A stretch of 64,000 bases of DNA from Chaunax sp. Z400 (Eukaryota > Chordata > Actinopteri > Lophiiformes > Chaunacidae), in contig JBAGJB010000189.1 in assembly GCA_037577475.1 (NCBI GenBank), positions 62,001 to 126,000 on the forward strand, written 5' to 3'. Each line of letters begins with the position of its first letter. Within the stretch, counting starts at the first letter, position 1. Below, in pieces: positions 11,093 through 21,659 of this stretch. Both the position numbers and the translations under genes were made by a program. The notes below the pieces were generated by a model. The model made no database searches. It saw only the letters and a list, made by a program, of their open reading frames with translations, and was not told where the DNA came from.

Positions 11093-14000
11093 TACATGTA
11101 GCTTGACCCCTCCCCTGGTCACTTCCCCCGTCTTCGTGTAGAGCTGCACTCCCTCTGGGTCCTGGATGCAGTGGAGGTGGCGACGCTGGGTCCTCCAGAT
11201 CTCCCCCATCCTGGCGCGGTCAATCAGCGGGACCCCCATGGTGTCCACAGCATTCCAGAAGTGATCCAGCACCTCCTGGATCAGACGGTCGGCTTCTGGC
11301 TGCGCCCTGATCCGCCGCCGGCAGTGAGGGGCCATCTCAGGAATGGTCAGGTGGACGATGGCACCCGTCCCCATCTGGGACTGCTTTGCCCTCTTCAGCC
11401 GCTCCACATCCTCCCCGTCCCACTCAAAGATGGCAATGGACAGGCGGGACATGAAGGGGCCGTACAGCAGGTGGGCGTCGGTGGTGACGCCCCTCGCGAA
11501 GCGTCGCAAGAGGTGCCACACATCCAGGCGGACCATCAGCTGGTCCCACTCACCAAACATCAGCCCGACCTAACAACGAATCATCAATCGGTCAGTCGTT
11601 TTAAATGGCAGCTGCAGTCAGCAGTGTGTCTGTGTGTGAGAGACGCCACGGTACCTTGGGCTGGTGGTTGCGAGTGCAGCAGTCCCGGTCCACGTAGAGC
11701 ACCTGAGGGGGTGCCACCCTGGCCTCCCTGTAGCGCCGCATGAGCCCCTGCGCCATGGCTACCAGTCCATCCCCCTCGCAGGCGGTGAGGACGGACATGA
11801 GCACCTGCCCGTACTCGTTGCCCACGTTGGTCACCCATCCTGCTGTCCCAGCGGCCTTACCGGCCAGTTTCTTGGTCATCTGCATGAGACACAGTGAAGA
11901 ACATTGTCACGTCACACACCGATTATACTTTCAAATAGTAAACATTGTCGGACACACTGAGAGCACAATCCATAGAAATGCGTGCATCTTCCTAATCACA
12001 GCTCACCTTCTTGGTGGAGTCCAGCTTCAAAATGCTGCCAAACACCGAGGTAAGCCTGGCCTTGGTCTCCGGCAGGCGGGCGAGGGCGTCCCGCACGTAC
12101 ACGGAGAGCAGCCAGGACGCAGAGGGCACCGGTGGCATCTTTGGCAGCTGCTGCAGGTCCTGCTGTTCCGTGACGCCGAGCAACTCCAACACAGAGAGGT
12201 AGCGGATGACGCGCCCCGCCCACTCTGAGCTGTGCTGCTCCCTCAAGGTTTTTCTGAGGCAAGCCGCACTGTTGCCCAAAGTGCGCTCCCTCAAATGCCC
12301 CACCACCGCCTTGTCGCAGGACAACCTGAGTGTGTGGTGAAGAGGTCAATCGTGTGCTATGCTGCAGTAAATAATTGAATGAATAAATAAATACACAAGC
12401 CTTCTTATTTCTGCTTACTTGTAGGTCAGGATGGCAGGAAACTGCATCTGGTGCCCCAGGTCCAGCTGGTCCATGATATCCTGGGACCAGGCAGCAACCT
12501 TGCGCTTACATGACAGGCATTCCAGGTACTCCGTGCCCATGAAGTACCAGCCTGTCATGTCCAGGACCCTCCGCACCGTCTTGTACAGACCAGCCCCTGT
12601 GAGTTTGTGGCCACATCCCTTGCACACAAACCTGCACGCCCACATCCTGTAGGGCGCCCACAGGAAGAAGCGTGTGTGAAAAAAGGGATGGCACGAGGCA
12701 GGGGGCTGCGCGTACAGGGGCCGGTCTCCTGGGGGGGACCACCAGAGATGGAGGTCACTGACGAGGACGGGATGTCCTCCCACACCTCTGGTGAAGAGAG
12801 CTCGGCCCAGCCAGTCCTGCTGCTCCACCGGCAGCGCCTTCCTCCACTTCTTGGGCAGCAGCTGCAACGTTCACATCGCATCCGTCAGTACTATTTTAAG
12901 TACTAATATCATTTTGCTTATTACTAGAAAATTATATCTCACCTCTGCACCGGTGGAGGTGGGCTGCGCGAGCTGTTTGGGGGGAGGGGGTCCTGAAGGT
13001 CCTGGGCGGGCGACAGGTGCTGCGGCATCCCTGGCAACTGCAAATTTCAGCCAGTCAGTCAGTCAGTCAGTCAGTCAGCCAGCCAGCCAGTTGAACGACT
13101 GACAGGACATGGCGTACAAAAAACCAAAATGCACTCACGCTGAGAGTCGACCTCCACAGCAGCGGCGACGAGGACGTCGTCCGTCAGGTCACCGGATGCA
13201 GCGCCTGCACAAGAAGTGAATGTAGGACTGTATGACATTTGCACTTTTAACAGGACTCGTGAGACGCCTACACAACAAGGGGAGAGGGTCTTACTGGTCG
13301 ACGGACGTGCTGTGTCCTGGCGGGCAGGCGGAGTAGCCGCTGGAACTCTGGCCGCTGCATCCTGGTTGGTGCGACCGACCAAGTACACCTGCAGCTGCTT
13401 CAGCCGCGACCCGGCCTGTGGCTTCTGGCGCGTCACCCACTGCACGTACCTATGGACAAACAGGGCAAACCGAATGAGTGTTTTCTCCATAGTTGACCTG
13501 TGAATTTTTACAATTGAAAAATGATGACTTCTCAATACTCACGTCCTGCTCTCCCGGTCAGTTGCTTCGTACAGTGAAGCATAGGTCCTGCTGGCGTGCA
13601 CCCCAAAACCTACGCAACACTTATCCATGCCCCTCACCGACTCTGCTCCCTCCCACATCCGCCGCTCCTTCACTGCCACCATGACAGGTGGAAAGAGGGC
13701 AGCATAGGAGGTGAGGGCGTTTTTGTTGGCCTCGAGGCGAGACTGGGAGGTGCCCCCCCTCCCATCCATCTCCCCCTGATGAGAGACGATGATGCTAACT
13801 GCATAGCCAACATCGTTGCTCAATAGCCATTTCAATGTCTGACCCCTGTACTGTCCAAACTGGAGCTCTGTTTCACTGAGCACCAGTTCAGGGCAGCCTG
13901 GGTCACCTCCCGCAGCCTTGACCTTGGTCACTGCCTCCTCCCTCACCCTCTCAGGCAGCTTCACCTCGAACGACCTCACAGTGTCTCGGCCACCCTTCTG

Positions 14001-14094
14001 GGAGGCTTTGACGACGTGTGTCGCCGCGGCAGAAGGCTGCAAGATCAGGTGGGAGGAGGAAGGCAGGTACCGAAAGGCCGGAGTGGAATCCATT
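11093..14094 (-). CDS. DUF6729-like, RNase H-fold transposase-type protein, copy 2 (open, 3'-truncated)
   Basis: Eight exons with GT-AG introns read in one consistent frame: 13543-14093, 13295-13449, 13139-13204, 12943-13037, 12419-12861, 12007-12325, 11655-11879 and 11093-11569. The first seven total 1854 nt (618 codons). The ATG at 14091-14093 follows an acceptor (TTATTTGTAG). Exon 1 has a motif FGQYRGQTLKWLL...DVGYAV that resembles ExoX-like C-terminal domains. Exon 5 has a zinc-ribbon-like CxxCG...CxxC segment typical, as I recall, of DUF6729. Exons 6-8 hold LKLDSTKK, LYVDRDCC and an acidic FEWDGEDVE, possible D, D and E of an RNase H-fold (MULE/KDZ-like) transposase. The frame then runs from KLHV straight into satB, so the native C-terminus is missing. 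Splice sites, phases and the absence of stops are seen in the sequence; the domain names are recollection; a transposase role is inference. A decayed or co-opted gene is also possible. Confidence 0.75.
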
Positions 14095-14316
14095 CTACAA
14101 ATAAGCAGACGACAGGCGCGTTAATTACACACTTTAAGCATTACACTCACACATACACAGCATTTATCTTATCAAATGCATTTCACTGTGTCTCTGTGCT
14201 CTGTCATTATCCTCTTTTCAAATAAATTCTAGGATTACATCACCATGTAATGATCCGTCATGGACAGCAAATCAATACATTCACACAGAGAAATGAGATA
14301 GAGCTGACCATGACTT
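14095..14316. other. Start of intron 1 upstream of copy 2, no other feature
   Basis: AT-rich DNA just upstream (minus strand) of the first coding exon. Apart from the polypyrimidine tract and acceptor TTGTAG next to 14094, I see no gene or known repeat here. Confidence 0.6.
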
Positions 14317-14533
14317 ACAGTATTATGTGTGTGTGTGTGTGTGTATATATACACATATATATATACACATACATATATATACACATACATATATATACAC
14401 ATACATATATACATATATATATACACACACATATATATACACATACATATACACACACATACATATATACATATATATATACACATACACATATATATAC
14501 ACATACATATACACATACATATATATATATATA
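14317..14533. repeat. Compound (TG)n / (TATACACA)n / (TA)n microsatellite
   Basis: A (GT)n run at 14325-14344 is followed by interrupted TATATACACATACA units and a closing (TA)n. The open frames across it come from the dinucleotide period and are not genes. The (TA)n end provided the TA target for the Tc1-like element that follows. Confidence 0.95.
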
Positions 14534-15224
14534 CAGTACCAGTCAAAAGTTTGGACACACCTTCTCATTCAATGGTTTTTATTTATTTTAATTATTTTCT
14601 ACATTGTAGATTAATACTGAAGACATCGAAACTATGAAAGAACACATATGGAATTATGTAGTAAACAAAAAAGTGTTAAATAAGTCAGAATATGTTTTAT
14701 ATTTTAGATTCTTCAAAGTAGCCTCCTTTTGCTTTGATGACAGCTTTGCACACTCTTGGCATTCTCTCAGTCAGCTTCATGAGGTCGTCTCCTGGAATGG
14801 TTTTGAATTAACAGGTGTGCCTTGTCAAGAGTCAATTTGTGGAATTACTTGCCTTCTTAATGTGTTTGAGACCATCAGTTGTGTTGTGCAGAGGTAGGGT
14901 TAGTACACAGTGGATAGCCCTATTTGACTACTGTTGTAATCCATATTATGGCAAGTTCCATTCCAGGAGACGACCTCATGAAGCTGACTGAGAGAATGCC
15001 AAGAGTGTGCAAAGCTGTCATCAAAGCAAAAGGAGGCTACTTTGAAGAATCTAAAATATAAAACATATTCTGACTTATTTAACACTTTTTTGTTTACTAC
15101 ATAATTCCATATGTGTTCTTTCATAGTTTCGATGTCTTCAGTATTAATCTACAATGTAGAAAATAATTAAAATAAATAAAAACCATTGAATGAGAAGGTG
15201 TGTCCAAACTTTTGACTGGTACTG
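14534..15224 (+). mobile_element. Internally deleted Tc1-like transposon with long terminal inverted repeats
   Basis: The ends are CAGTACCAGTCAAAAG... on the left and ...CTTTTGACTGGTACTG on the right, flanked by TA on both sides (14532-14533 and 15225-15226). This is the standard Tc1/mariner arrangement. The inverted repeats are long (about 265 bp, roughly 14534-14800 against 14955-15224), and each contains the end of a transposase reading frame (LTERMPRVCKAVIKAK). The centre keeps the leader up to the start codon, then jumps directly to the C-terminal codons, so most of the transposase is deleted. It is non-autonomous and could only move with enzyme supplied by a relative. It lies in the proposed first intron of the copy 2 gene. 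Confidence 0.93.
14948..15061 (+). pseudogene. Miniature Tc1 transposase remnant, N-terminus fused in frame to C-terminus (37 aa)
   Basis: ATGGCAAG, the expected transposase start context of this Tc1 family, is joined to codons for the C-terminal tail and ends at TAA 15059-15061. The tail contains KLTERMPRVCKAVIKAKGGY. The deletion preserved the frame, giving a 37-codon peptide with neither the DNA-binding helix-turn-helix nor the DDE core. It cannot be a transposase. Whether it is translated is unknown. Confidence 0.7.
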
Positions 15225-15289
15225 TACATATATATATTGTTCATAACTGACTGACTAAGTAATTTCCATTGGAATATTATGCAAAGGCA

Positions 15290-15467
15290 AGGACACATTT
15301 TGTATTGTTCACTTATACTACTGTATTTTGGATACTGCACAGAGGTGTGGGTTAACACATGAAGGTTTAGTATTTGTCATGTAGAAGTGTTACAGAAAAG
15401 AGCAATAACAATTATAAACAAAGTGAATATCAAAGAGCATACCAGCAGGCTGTTTATAAATTGCTAG
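15290..15467 (+). mobile_element. Decayed LINE (non-LTR retrotransposon) fragment, C-terminal RT region
   Basis: Bases 15384-15467 read EVLQKRAITIINKV, then NIKEHTSRLFINC, then stop. This resembles the motif (LQKRAIRII...HT..LF) found after the reverse transcriptase domain in many LINEs. Upstream, a different frame reads CILDTAQRCGLTHEG, consistent with the preceding part after a frameshift. Only this short relic is recognisable. Confidence 0.5.
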
Positions 15468-15824
15468 AAATAGGTTGACCTGAAGGAAATTTAATTTCAA
15501 AAGTCCGTACACGCGTAAAACATGAAAGCAGATGTGTATTTTTAAAAAGTACTGTCTGTTCATGAGCGCAAATCCCGCTCTTCAAGCAGTGCATGCAAAT
15601 GAATGACTGCACACCGGCATATCGGCCGCTTCAAATATTAAAAGTTCAAATGTTATTTGGTAAATTGGTTCAAATATGATTTGTTAAACTGATACTGTAA
15701 TGCGCTAGGTAGCTAGCTAGGTAACCGTGTCATTACTATTACTGGCTCCGTACTCCGTACTTTCATTTGCCTCGTAGCAAGTACAACACAGCCGACAGAC
15801 ACATTGAATGAGACACAGAACAGT
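15468..15824. other. Unrecognised intronic DNA
   Basis: No gene, RNA or repeat was recognised. A short GCTAGGTAGCTAGCTAGG run lies near 15705-15722. Confidence 0.5.
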
Positions 15825-15960
15825 ACTTACATAACTCGACGACAGAAATGTCTGCGAAAAAGTTGTGGAAATAAAAGTCCTTCTCTCTCAAGCAAGCGCA
15901 GCTGAGACCACTGAGGAGAAACGGCTTCAATCAGGTTCAAATTCAAAGCTGAGTTGGGGG
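15825..15960 (-). other. Putative non-coding first exon and splice donor of the copy 2 transcript
   Basis: On the minus strand the sequence GAGTTAT|GTAAGTACTG gives a near-perfect splice donor (complement ACTTAC at 15825-15830), with exon sequence from 15831 upward and a CpG-rich promoter-like region just beyond. The next strong minus-strand acceptor with a start codon is at 14094, which begins the copy 2 coding sequence one base before ATG. The exon's upstream limit is not visible. The pairing of this donor with that acceptor is inference. Confidence 0.45.
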
Positions 15961-16420
15961 GGCGGGGGCCCGGAAAGCCAGCCAATCAGAAGTCGTCGGA
16001 GCAAGTTAGGCCATCCAGTCAGAGACAGCGTGTGTTAGGGCAGCCAATCCAGTCAGGGAGCTCGATTACATTGATCTTTGTGGAACGCTACAAGGGGGCT
16101 GGGCTTAGAAGTTAGGGAGAGTCAGAGAACATCGAGACACGGGCGGGGCGGGGCGGGGCGGGAATCTTCACTGTCCGCCCCGGCGGCCGCCGGCCGCGCG
16201 ACGGCGGCGGATCCGGCGTCGCTCCGACGGTACACCACTTTGTAGAAACGTCCGTCCCGTCCCGCGACGGCGAGGCGCCTTCTCCGTCTCGAACGGGACG
16301 CCCGGCCTCGAAAGCGGAACGCACCTGGCTTCTGCGCATCGGAAATGACCCCGCCGGAGCTCTGGAGTCGCCGGAGAGGCGTACCGGGATATGCAAAGTA
16401 GCCACGTGCTCTCGTTGTGC
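15950..16420 (-). promoter_or_regulatory. CpG-island promoter-like region with CCAAT and GC boxes
   Basis: The region is GC-rich with many CpGs in otherwise AT-rich DNA. It has CCAAT boxes at 15982-15986 and 16044-16048 and a run of overlapping GGGCGGGGC (Sp1-type) boxes at 16141-16162. A frame open on the minus strand through 16122-16478 is probably a consequence of GC content, but I cannot exclude a coding exon. The strong minus-strand donor at 15825-15830 suggests leftward transcription toward the DUF6729-like gene. Rightward activity is also possible because such promoters are often bidirectional. Confidence 0.5.
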
Positions 16421-16462
16421 TCCCCTCCCTCACACCGCCGGCCGGCCGGATGGATGAAGAAC

Positions 16463-16490
16463 ACATACATACATACATACATACAGACGA
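16463..16490. repeat. (CATA)n microsatellite
   Basis: About five to six tandem ACATACAT units just right of the GC-rich region. Confidence 0.9.
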
Positions 16491-16563
16491 GTGGTCCCAA
16501 CTCGTCTTATGTGCAAATACTTTCTTATTTTCCCTATAATATTATCAACTGTATATATTATTG

Positions 16564-16566
<3 letters not shown>

Positions 16567-16645
<79 letters not shown>
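16567..16645. repeat. (TA)n(GA)n microsatellite
   Basis: A (TA)n run of about 30 bp is followed directly by a (GA)n run of about 48 bp. Confidence 0.95.
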
Positions 16646-16646
<1 letters not shown>

Positions 16647-16929
16647 TCTCTACGATATGAGCACTGCCCTTGAAAGACTGATTGCCATTACTACCCCTGA
16701 CATATCTGACTGAGAAGAATCAAGTTCCAACATAAAGTTTGGTATGTAGCATAAAGTATAAACTTACTTTACTATACTTACTTTAGTATAAACTTACTAG
16801 TGAGACGGAAGAACACACGGGTATGTTTAAAAACAAAAGACACTTTAATGGGACTTTCAACAAAGTATAAAACACACTTTAATATATATATATAAAAATA
16901 AATACATAAATACACATCAATGCAAAGAA

Positions 16930-17300
16930 AAAATATAAATAAAGGATACAAAATACACAGATAAATAAATGATAAAAAAATAAACACACCAAACGATATA
17001 AAATACACAGATAAATAAATGATAAAAAAATAAACACACCAAACGATATAAATGATAATAACTTTCAGTCTTTCCCCCCCCCCGTGCTTCCCTTTCCTGT
17101 CTCTTCCTTCTTTCCTCTCTCCTCTTTTTCTTTCTCCTCCTTCTCTCTGCCAGTCTGTGGTCCTTCCTTTTCACTCTCTCTGCTCTCCTCCTTGCCTTCC
17201 TCAGTTCTTTCTCCTGCCGGATTTTTTCTCTCCTCTTCTCCCTTCTCTTTACCCTTTCCTCTTTCCTCTTTTCCTTCCTCCTATACAAGTACACCAGTAC
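16930..17300 (-). other. Short tandem duplication and Lys/Arg/Glu-rich minus-strand reading frame
   Basis: A unit of about 51 bp (GATATAAAATACACAGATAA and following) occurs twice in tandem at about 16946-17048. Beside it, a C/T-rich tract at 17075-17290 reads on the minus strand as a highly basic peptide (ERVKRREKRREK...). The same C/T tract occurs in rearranged form at 9250-9400 and 47340-47490. It could be a basic coil-coding exon of the gene driven from 17660, but low complexity alone would also give an open frame. Confidence 0.35.
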
Positions 17301-17594
17301 TGTAATGATCTATAGTAGTACTGTTATTACTACTGTTCTGAAAATGAAAGGAATCTAAAAGTAGATCAGCTGGAGAACAGGTTACACAATGACGTCATCA
17401 CTGGTAGATATTACAGTGAAGGCTGCATTTGGAACAGTTAAGCTTCAGAAATGTCAACCCAACATTTAAAGAACAAATAGAGCTCCAGTCACAGGAAAAC
17501 AACACGGACTGTTAGATTACAGGATCATAGAGGTTCCACCGGCTCTGAGCTGAAGCCACTTTTTAAGAAGAACACAGTCATGTTCTAAAATGTG

Positions 17595-17720
17595 TCTTAC
17601 CAGTGTTCACTGCGTTCAGCTGCGTGGCAGCAGTCTCTCTGCGGTCACGCTGTCTCGGTTCTGCTCTAACCGGGAGGGACGGGACCTTTATAAAGCAGCA
17701 CCCAGTGATGACGTCAATAA
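17595..17720 (-). promoter_or_regulatory. CRE + TATA promoter with first exon and splice donor (leftward)
   Basis: In transcription order on the minus strand there is a full cAMP-response element TGACGTCA (17709-17716), a TATA box GCTTTATAAAGG (17686-17697), and then an exon of about 60 bp from an expected start near 17660. The exon ends CAGTGAACACTG|GTAAGACAC (donor complement TCTTAC at 17595-17600). The spacing is that of a standard RNA polymerase II promoter. A second full TGACGTCA lies at 17390-17397. The gene it serves is not recognised; the basic frame at 16917-17294 is the nearest candidate downstream. Confidence 0.55.
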
Positions 17721-19630
17721 CTCCTCCTATAGGAAAAAAAACACAAACGCGTGTGTTAGGAGAAACGCGAGAGGCATTATTCTAACACGATCGATGTGAA
17801 GATGACGTATACCCAGATAAGACGCATTACAGGCACTGACTTTTCTATGTATTCATGAATCAATCTTAGTCACTTCTGAACTTTGATTATTTTGTTATAT
17901 GACACCAACGTTGTGTCTCCAGTGTTAGAAGTAGAACAAGGTGCTCATGTAATTAAATGAGATCTTCTTTATTAATAGCCTTGAGAACTTCTTGTCCATC
18001 GTTCTTGTCCAGTTTAACTAGTCTTTAGATAAATGTACAGTACATGTATTTCTTTTTTGCTTTACGTCTTTTTGTTTGTTCATGTTTCAAACTAACATTC
18101 AAGTCACAGATCTTTTTTTCACTTTAACATTGTAAGACAGGGTGTTTTTCAAAGTTTTCTTTAATTTCTCAGGTAATCATAATTAATATGATTTCAGTTG
18201 TTTTATGTTTAGTTATGTTTAATGACTCAATTTCCAATATATTTATTGAATTAATCAATGGTCATCTACACACAACAGTTATGGAGAAATCAGACCATAA
18301 ACGTGGTGTTATATTTATCTAAGGATAGCTGTAGGACATCTCACCTGCTTTCACTTAATAAAACTGCCTTCTTAGATTCACTGCAAACTTTACCTGCTGC
18401 TTTCATGTATTTTATAGTTTTTATTCTGTAAGTATTGCACAAACTATTTTCATTCTGTTCTATGAATGCATACATTATGTCGATTGTCTGGGTTTTTCTT
18501 TGTTTTGTATGTTGAGCCACACCTAAGATGATTTTCTGTTATGAAAGTCAATAAAGTTTCTGATTCTCAAACAATACATATGAATGCAAACCTAATTTTG
18601 ACTAAATGTGTAGTTTCTGCTTTTTGGCTAGTATAGACAGTCCGTACACACTGCAGTAAAGCATTCTTTTTTATTCAAAAAAATGTTTTAGATAAATGTA
18701 ATTTCCAGCTTTTGGCAGGAGTCAAAGACAATTTGTTGTTGGTTCAAACATAATGATGAATGGACAGCAACATTCCAAGTTATCACCATGTTCTCTTAGT
18801 AGTTCATCAAATGTTTAACAGATACAAAGCAGAACAAAGAACATTTATTTCTCTTCAGATTCAAGCACTTGTCCTCATATTTAGTGAATCAGTGCCAAAC
18901 AAACCCCAAACTAGAACAAAACCACTTTTAGGACTGCGGCTCTAGAGACTGGACATGCATGTAAAAGAAAGGTCACATGTTCACGCCCCATAACATCCAT
19001 GTCCCCTGGCTTTATATAACTCCATCAGCTACACTACATTAAAATGGCACACACACAATAAGAAAGATAAACAACTTAACAGGGTTTATTTGGAACTGAT
19101 GCTTACATAGATTTCAAAAGGCTACAATATAATTAATAATCAAAACTGTACACATAAAAACAAAAGCTGACATCCTCTGCAGCTTAATAAAGGACTTTAT
19201 AATCAGGACCCTCTTTTCACAAACTAAAACATTCAGTCTGTCTGTGAAACATCCAAGGAATGAAAATAATACAGAAGAAACTTTTTTTTAAAGAAATACA
19301 ATGCAATGCAAATACAATCCCCACAACAGGCAGCGAGTATCCTCAATTTCTTTAACTATTTTCCTTACAAAAGTATTTGTTCTAAAACTGATGAAAAACC
19401 TTCATAGTAGTTCAATGTGTTAATGAGGAGGTCGTCAAAATCCCAGTTTTACCGGTTTAGTTTGTTTAATGACTGTTCACCCTCCAGATACTCTTAGTAA
19501 ATAATGATAGTTAAATAAGAAAACAAAGCGACTACAGCAACACCACTGTTAGCTAAATGCTAGTGTCGGAACCCTAGCATGCTAATAGGAGATACAGACA
19601 GAGAGGGGGAGAGAGGGAGAAAGGTCTCTT
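17721..19630. other. Unrecognised AT-rich DNA
   Basis: No coding region with recognisable similarity. AATAAA-type polyadenylation words occur (for example GTCAATAAAGTTTC near 18550 and CTTAATAAAACTG near 18355), so parts may be 3' untranslated sequence, but no matching coding exon is seen on either strand. Confidence 0.4.
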
Positions 19631-19632
19631 TT

Positions 19633-19705
19633 TGTGAAATGCCTTGAGAAACCCTTTGTTAAGATTTGGCACCATACAAATAAAACTGACTTGACTTGAT
19701 ATTGA
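19633..19705 (+). mobile_element. LINE/SINE 3'-tail relic
   Basis: The sequence GTGAAATGCCTTGAG...TTTGGCACCATACAAATAAA ending in ACTTGACTTGA matches my recollection of the 3' tail shared by fish L2-type LINEs and the SINEs that borrow it (…GCGCTATATAAATAAA…TTGAATTGA). Only the tail is recognisable. Confidence 0.55.
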
Positions 19706-20284
19706 TATTTAGCAGCTGATGCTCAGGACAGCTTGCTTTAGCATGTTGGAAAGCTAACATTAAATAGCATTAAGCACAAACAGAGATGCTTGAAGGAAAT
19801 GCCAGTAGTTCTGCAGCTATAGCAAACCAAAGTAACAGTAAAACTTAATTTCTGTTGGAGTAAGAAAACTTCCCTGAAAATATGTCATAATAAGGTATGT
19901 ATGTGTAGCCAGTACTTGGTGATAATGAGTAACATTAGCTGACATTACAGGTGGACTAGTGGCTATAGCGTTGGAAGACTCTGGGAACAGGTAGGAGGAA
20001 ATGATTAAACTGATGTACAGGATTTAATGAGACTCAGACAAAAGTGCAGTTGGAAAAAGTACCATGTATTAAAGAAGGAATGCAAAAATAAAAATAAACA
20101 GTATTTACAAAATCAAACGATAGCCATTCAAATTATATTAATACTCAATTCAATATTCATTCAACAATAATCATAGTTCAATTGGCTGCAAAGTTTGTAG
20201 CTCCAGCACCAAGGGATGTCAGTTATAGTCCAAACGTCATGTAAATCAGTCAGTCAACAAGGGAACGATTGGGCTGGAATGTGT
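19706..20284. other. Unrecognised DNA
   Basis: No gene or confident repeat. A short stretch near 19950-19990 (GACTAGTGGCTATAGCG) resembles a polymerase III A box, but no B box follows, so it is not called as a SINE. Confidence 0.4.
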
Positions 20285-20325
20285 GATGGATTGAATGAGT
20301 GAGTGAGTGAGTGAGTGAGTGAAGG
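20285..20325. repeat. (GAGT)n microsatellite
   Basis: About seven tandem GAGT units beginning near 20294. Confidence 0.9.
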
Positions 20326-20427
20326 AGGTCAGTCTCTCTCCTATCACCCAGGCAGGCAGGGTGAATGCAACAGGTTTCTTCATAATAGGAGGTGTTCCTG
20401 GTCAACAGCTCGCCATCCTTTTTCCCC

Positions 20428-21102
20428 CCCAAGGAAATAAACCTGGCCTGTATAAGCAGACAAGGCCAACTTTAATACACGGATTTGTTAAAACCAAACA
20501 AAATACCAAAATACATTCAGTGACTTTACAGCTGGGATCACTAGCTTCAAGTTCACACCATTCAGTGATAAATCATCAAGTGTAACTGCTGTCCCTTAAA
20601 AGAACAGAATAATTCAATGGAATCAATATGATTTAATCAATAATGCTTTTGCACTGGATCATTACGATCCGGATAGAAAAGTTCACTTCTGTTAGCAGAC
20701 TTAGCGTTAGCCGCTAGGCTAAGTTAACTAGCGGTAGCTGCTAACAGTTTACGTATCACATACAAACCACTCGTGTCATCATGTGTGCTTCGCAACAACA
20801 CATAGATAATATTACAGACAAAACAATCAGACCAATGCAGTAAGAAGGTTCAGCAGTGTTACCTAGGGCGATAGCTGCATGCTAACACAATAGCTTTAGT
20901 GCAACTCACCCATTCGAGAGTTCAGCTCGTTCACGTAATAGCAGTGAGTTAAGTCACAGGACACATCTACAAATCGGCAATAAATTACAATTCCGTACAT
21001 TGCATGTTCAACAAGTTTGAAGTTGGAATACACGAATAAAGCATGTTTAATTACCGATCTGCAGCAGCTCTGTTCCCTCACACACCATACACGCCAAGCC
21101 AT
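20428..21102 (-). other. Possible short two-exon transcript of unknown function
   Basis: A 64-codon minus-strand frame starts with ATG at 21100-21102 and runs to AATGG|GTGAGT (donor complement ACTCAC at 20904-20909). A strong minus-strand acceptor, TCTGCTTATACAG, ends at 20448, and splicing to it keeps the frame for about 22 more codons to a TGA. The start is MAWRVWCVREQ. I do not recognise the product. It could equally be a non-coding RNA or a chance pairing of sites. An imperfect inverted repeat with GTTAGCAG/CTGCTAAC arms lies at about 20690-20746 within the proposed intron. Confidence 0.22.
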
Positions 21103-21659
21103 TCATTTCCAATGGTAAGCAGCTGGCACTACCGGTATAACGCCCTGCGGCTGCTCTGATTCGATGTGGAAAATACCGCGATAGTTCGCCCGAGAACTGG
21201 GCAGATACATAACATGATAACATAATATACTACGATTGAAATGCATTTAGCATATATTTACATTTTGAATATAGGACCTGGGTTACATATGTATTCCATG
21301 TGTAGATAAGGGTAATAGTGATTTAAAAAACAACTAAAACAGGGTCCATGATGAATTTAGCAGCCATCTTCACACATTACAGCAGCTGATATTAAAGAAA
21401 ACAAAAAGACTATAATAAGAAAAATGTATTTATATAGAAAAAAAGAAACCAAACTATGATTTTTGACTGCTGTGCTGGTAAATTTAAAAAGGAGCTGTAG
21501 CTTTTTTTTTATGTGCTAACAAATTACTCCAGACTGTCAGAAATAAAGGTGTAGCAGATTAAAAAAAGGCTCATCCAGACATTTTTCCTTCAACATAAAA
21601 AAGAATGTTTTGTATTTGCTGTGGAAATGGTTGTGTTAAAACTGATGTCACAACTCCTT
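21103..21659. other. Unrecognised AT-rich DNA
   Basis: No gene, RNA or repeat was recognised between the possible exon and the LINE 3' end. Confidence 0.5.

Noticed and set aside
14317..14640. Open frames of Tyr/Ile/His/Thr repeats over the microsatellite
   Set aside because: They arise from TA/CA dinucleotide periodicity.
16122..16478. Arg/Ala-rich minus-strand frames in the GC-rich island
   Set aside because: Several frames are open at once because of high GC content; promoter elements explain the region better, although a coding exon is not excluded.
17052..17315. Ser/Pro/Leu-rich plus-strand frames over the C/T tract
   Set aside because: Pyrimidine-rich low complexity with no supporting signals.
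19945..19992. tRNA-derived SINE head
   Set aside because: Only an A-box-like word is present; there is no B box or matching body.
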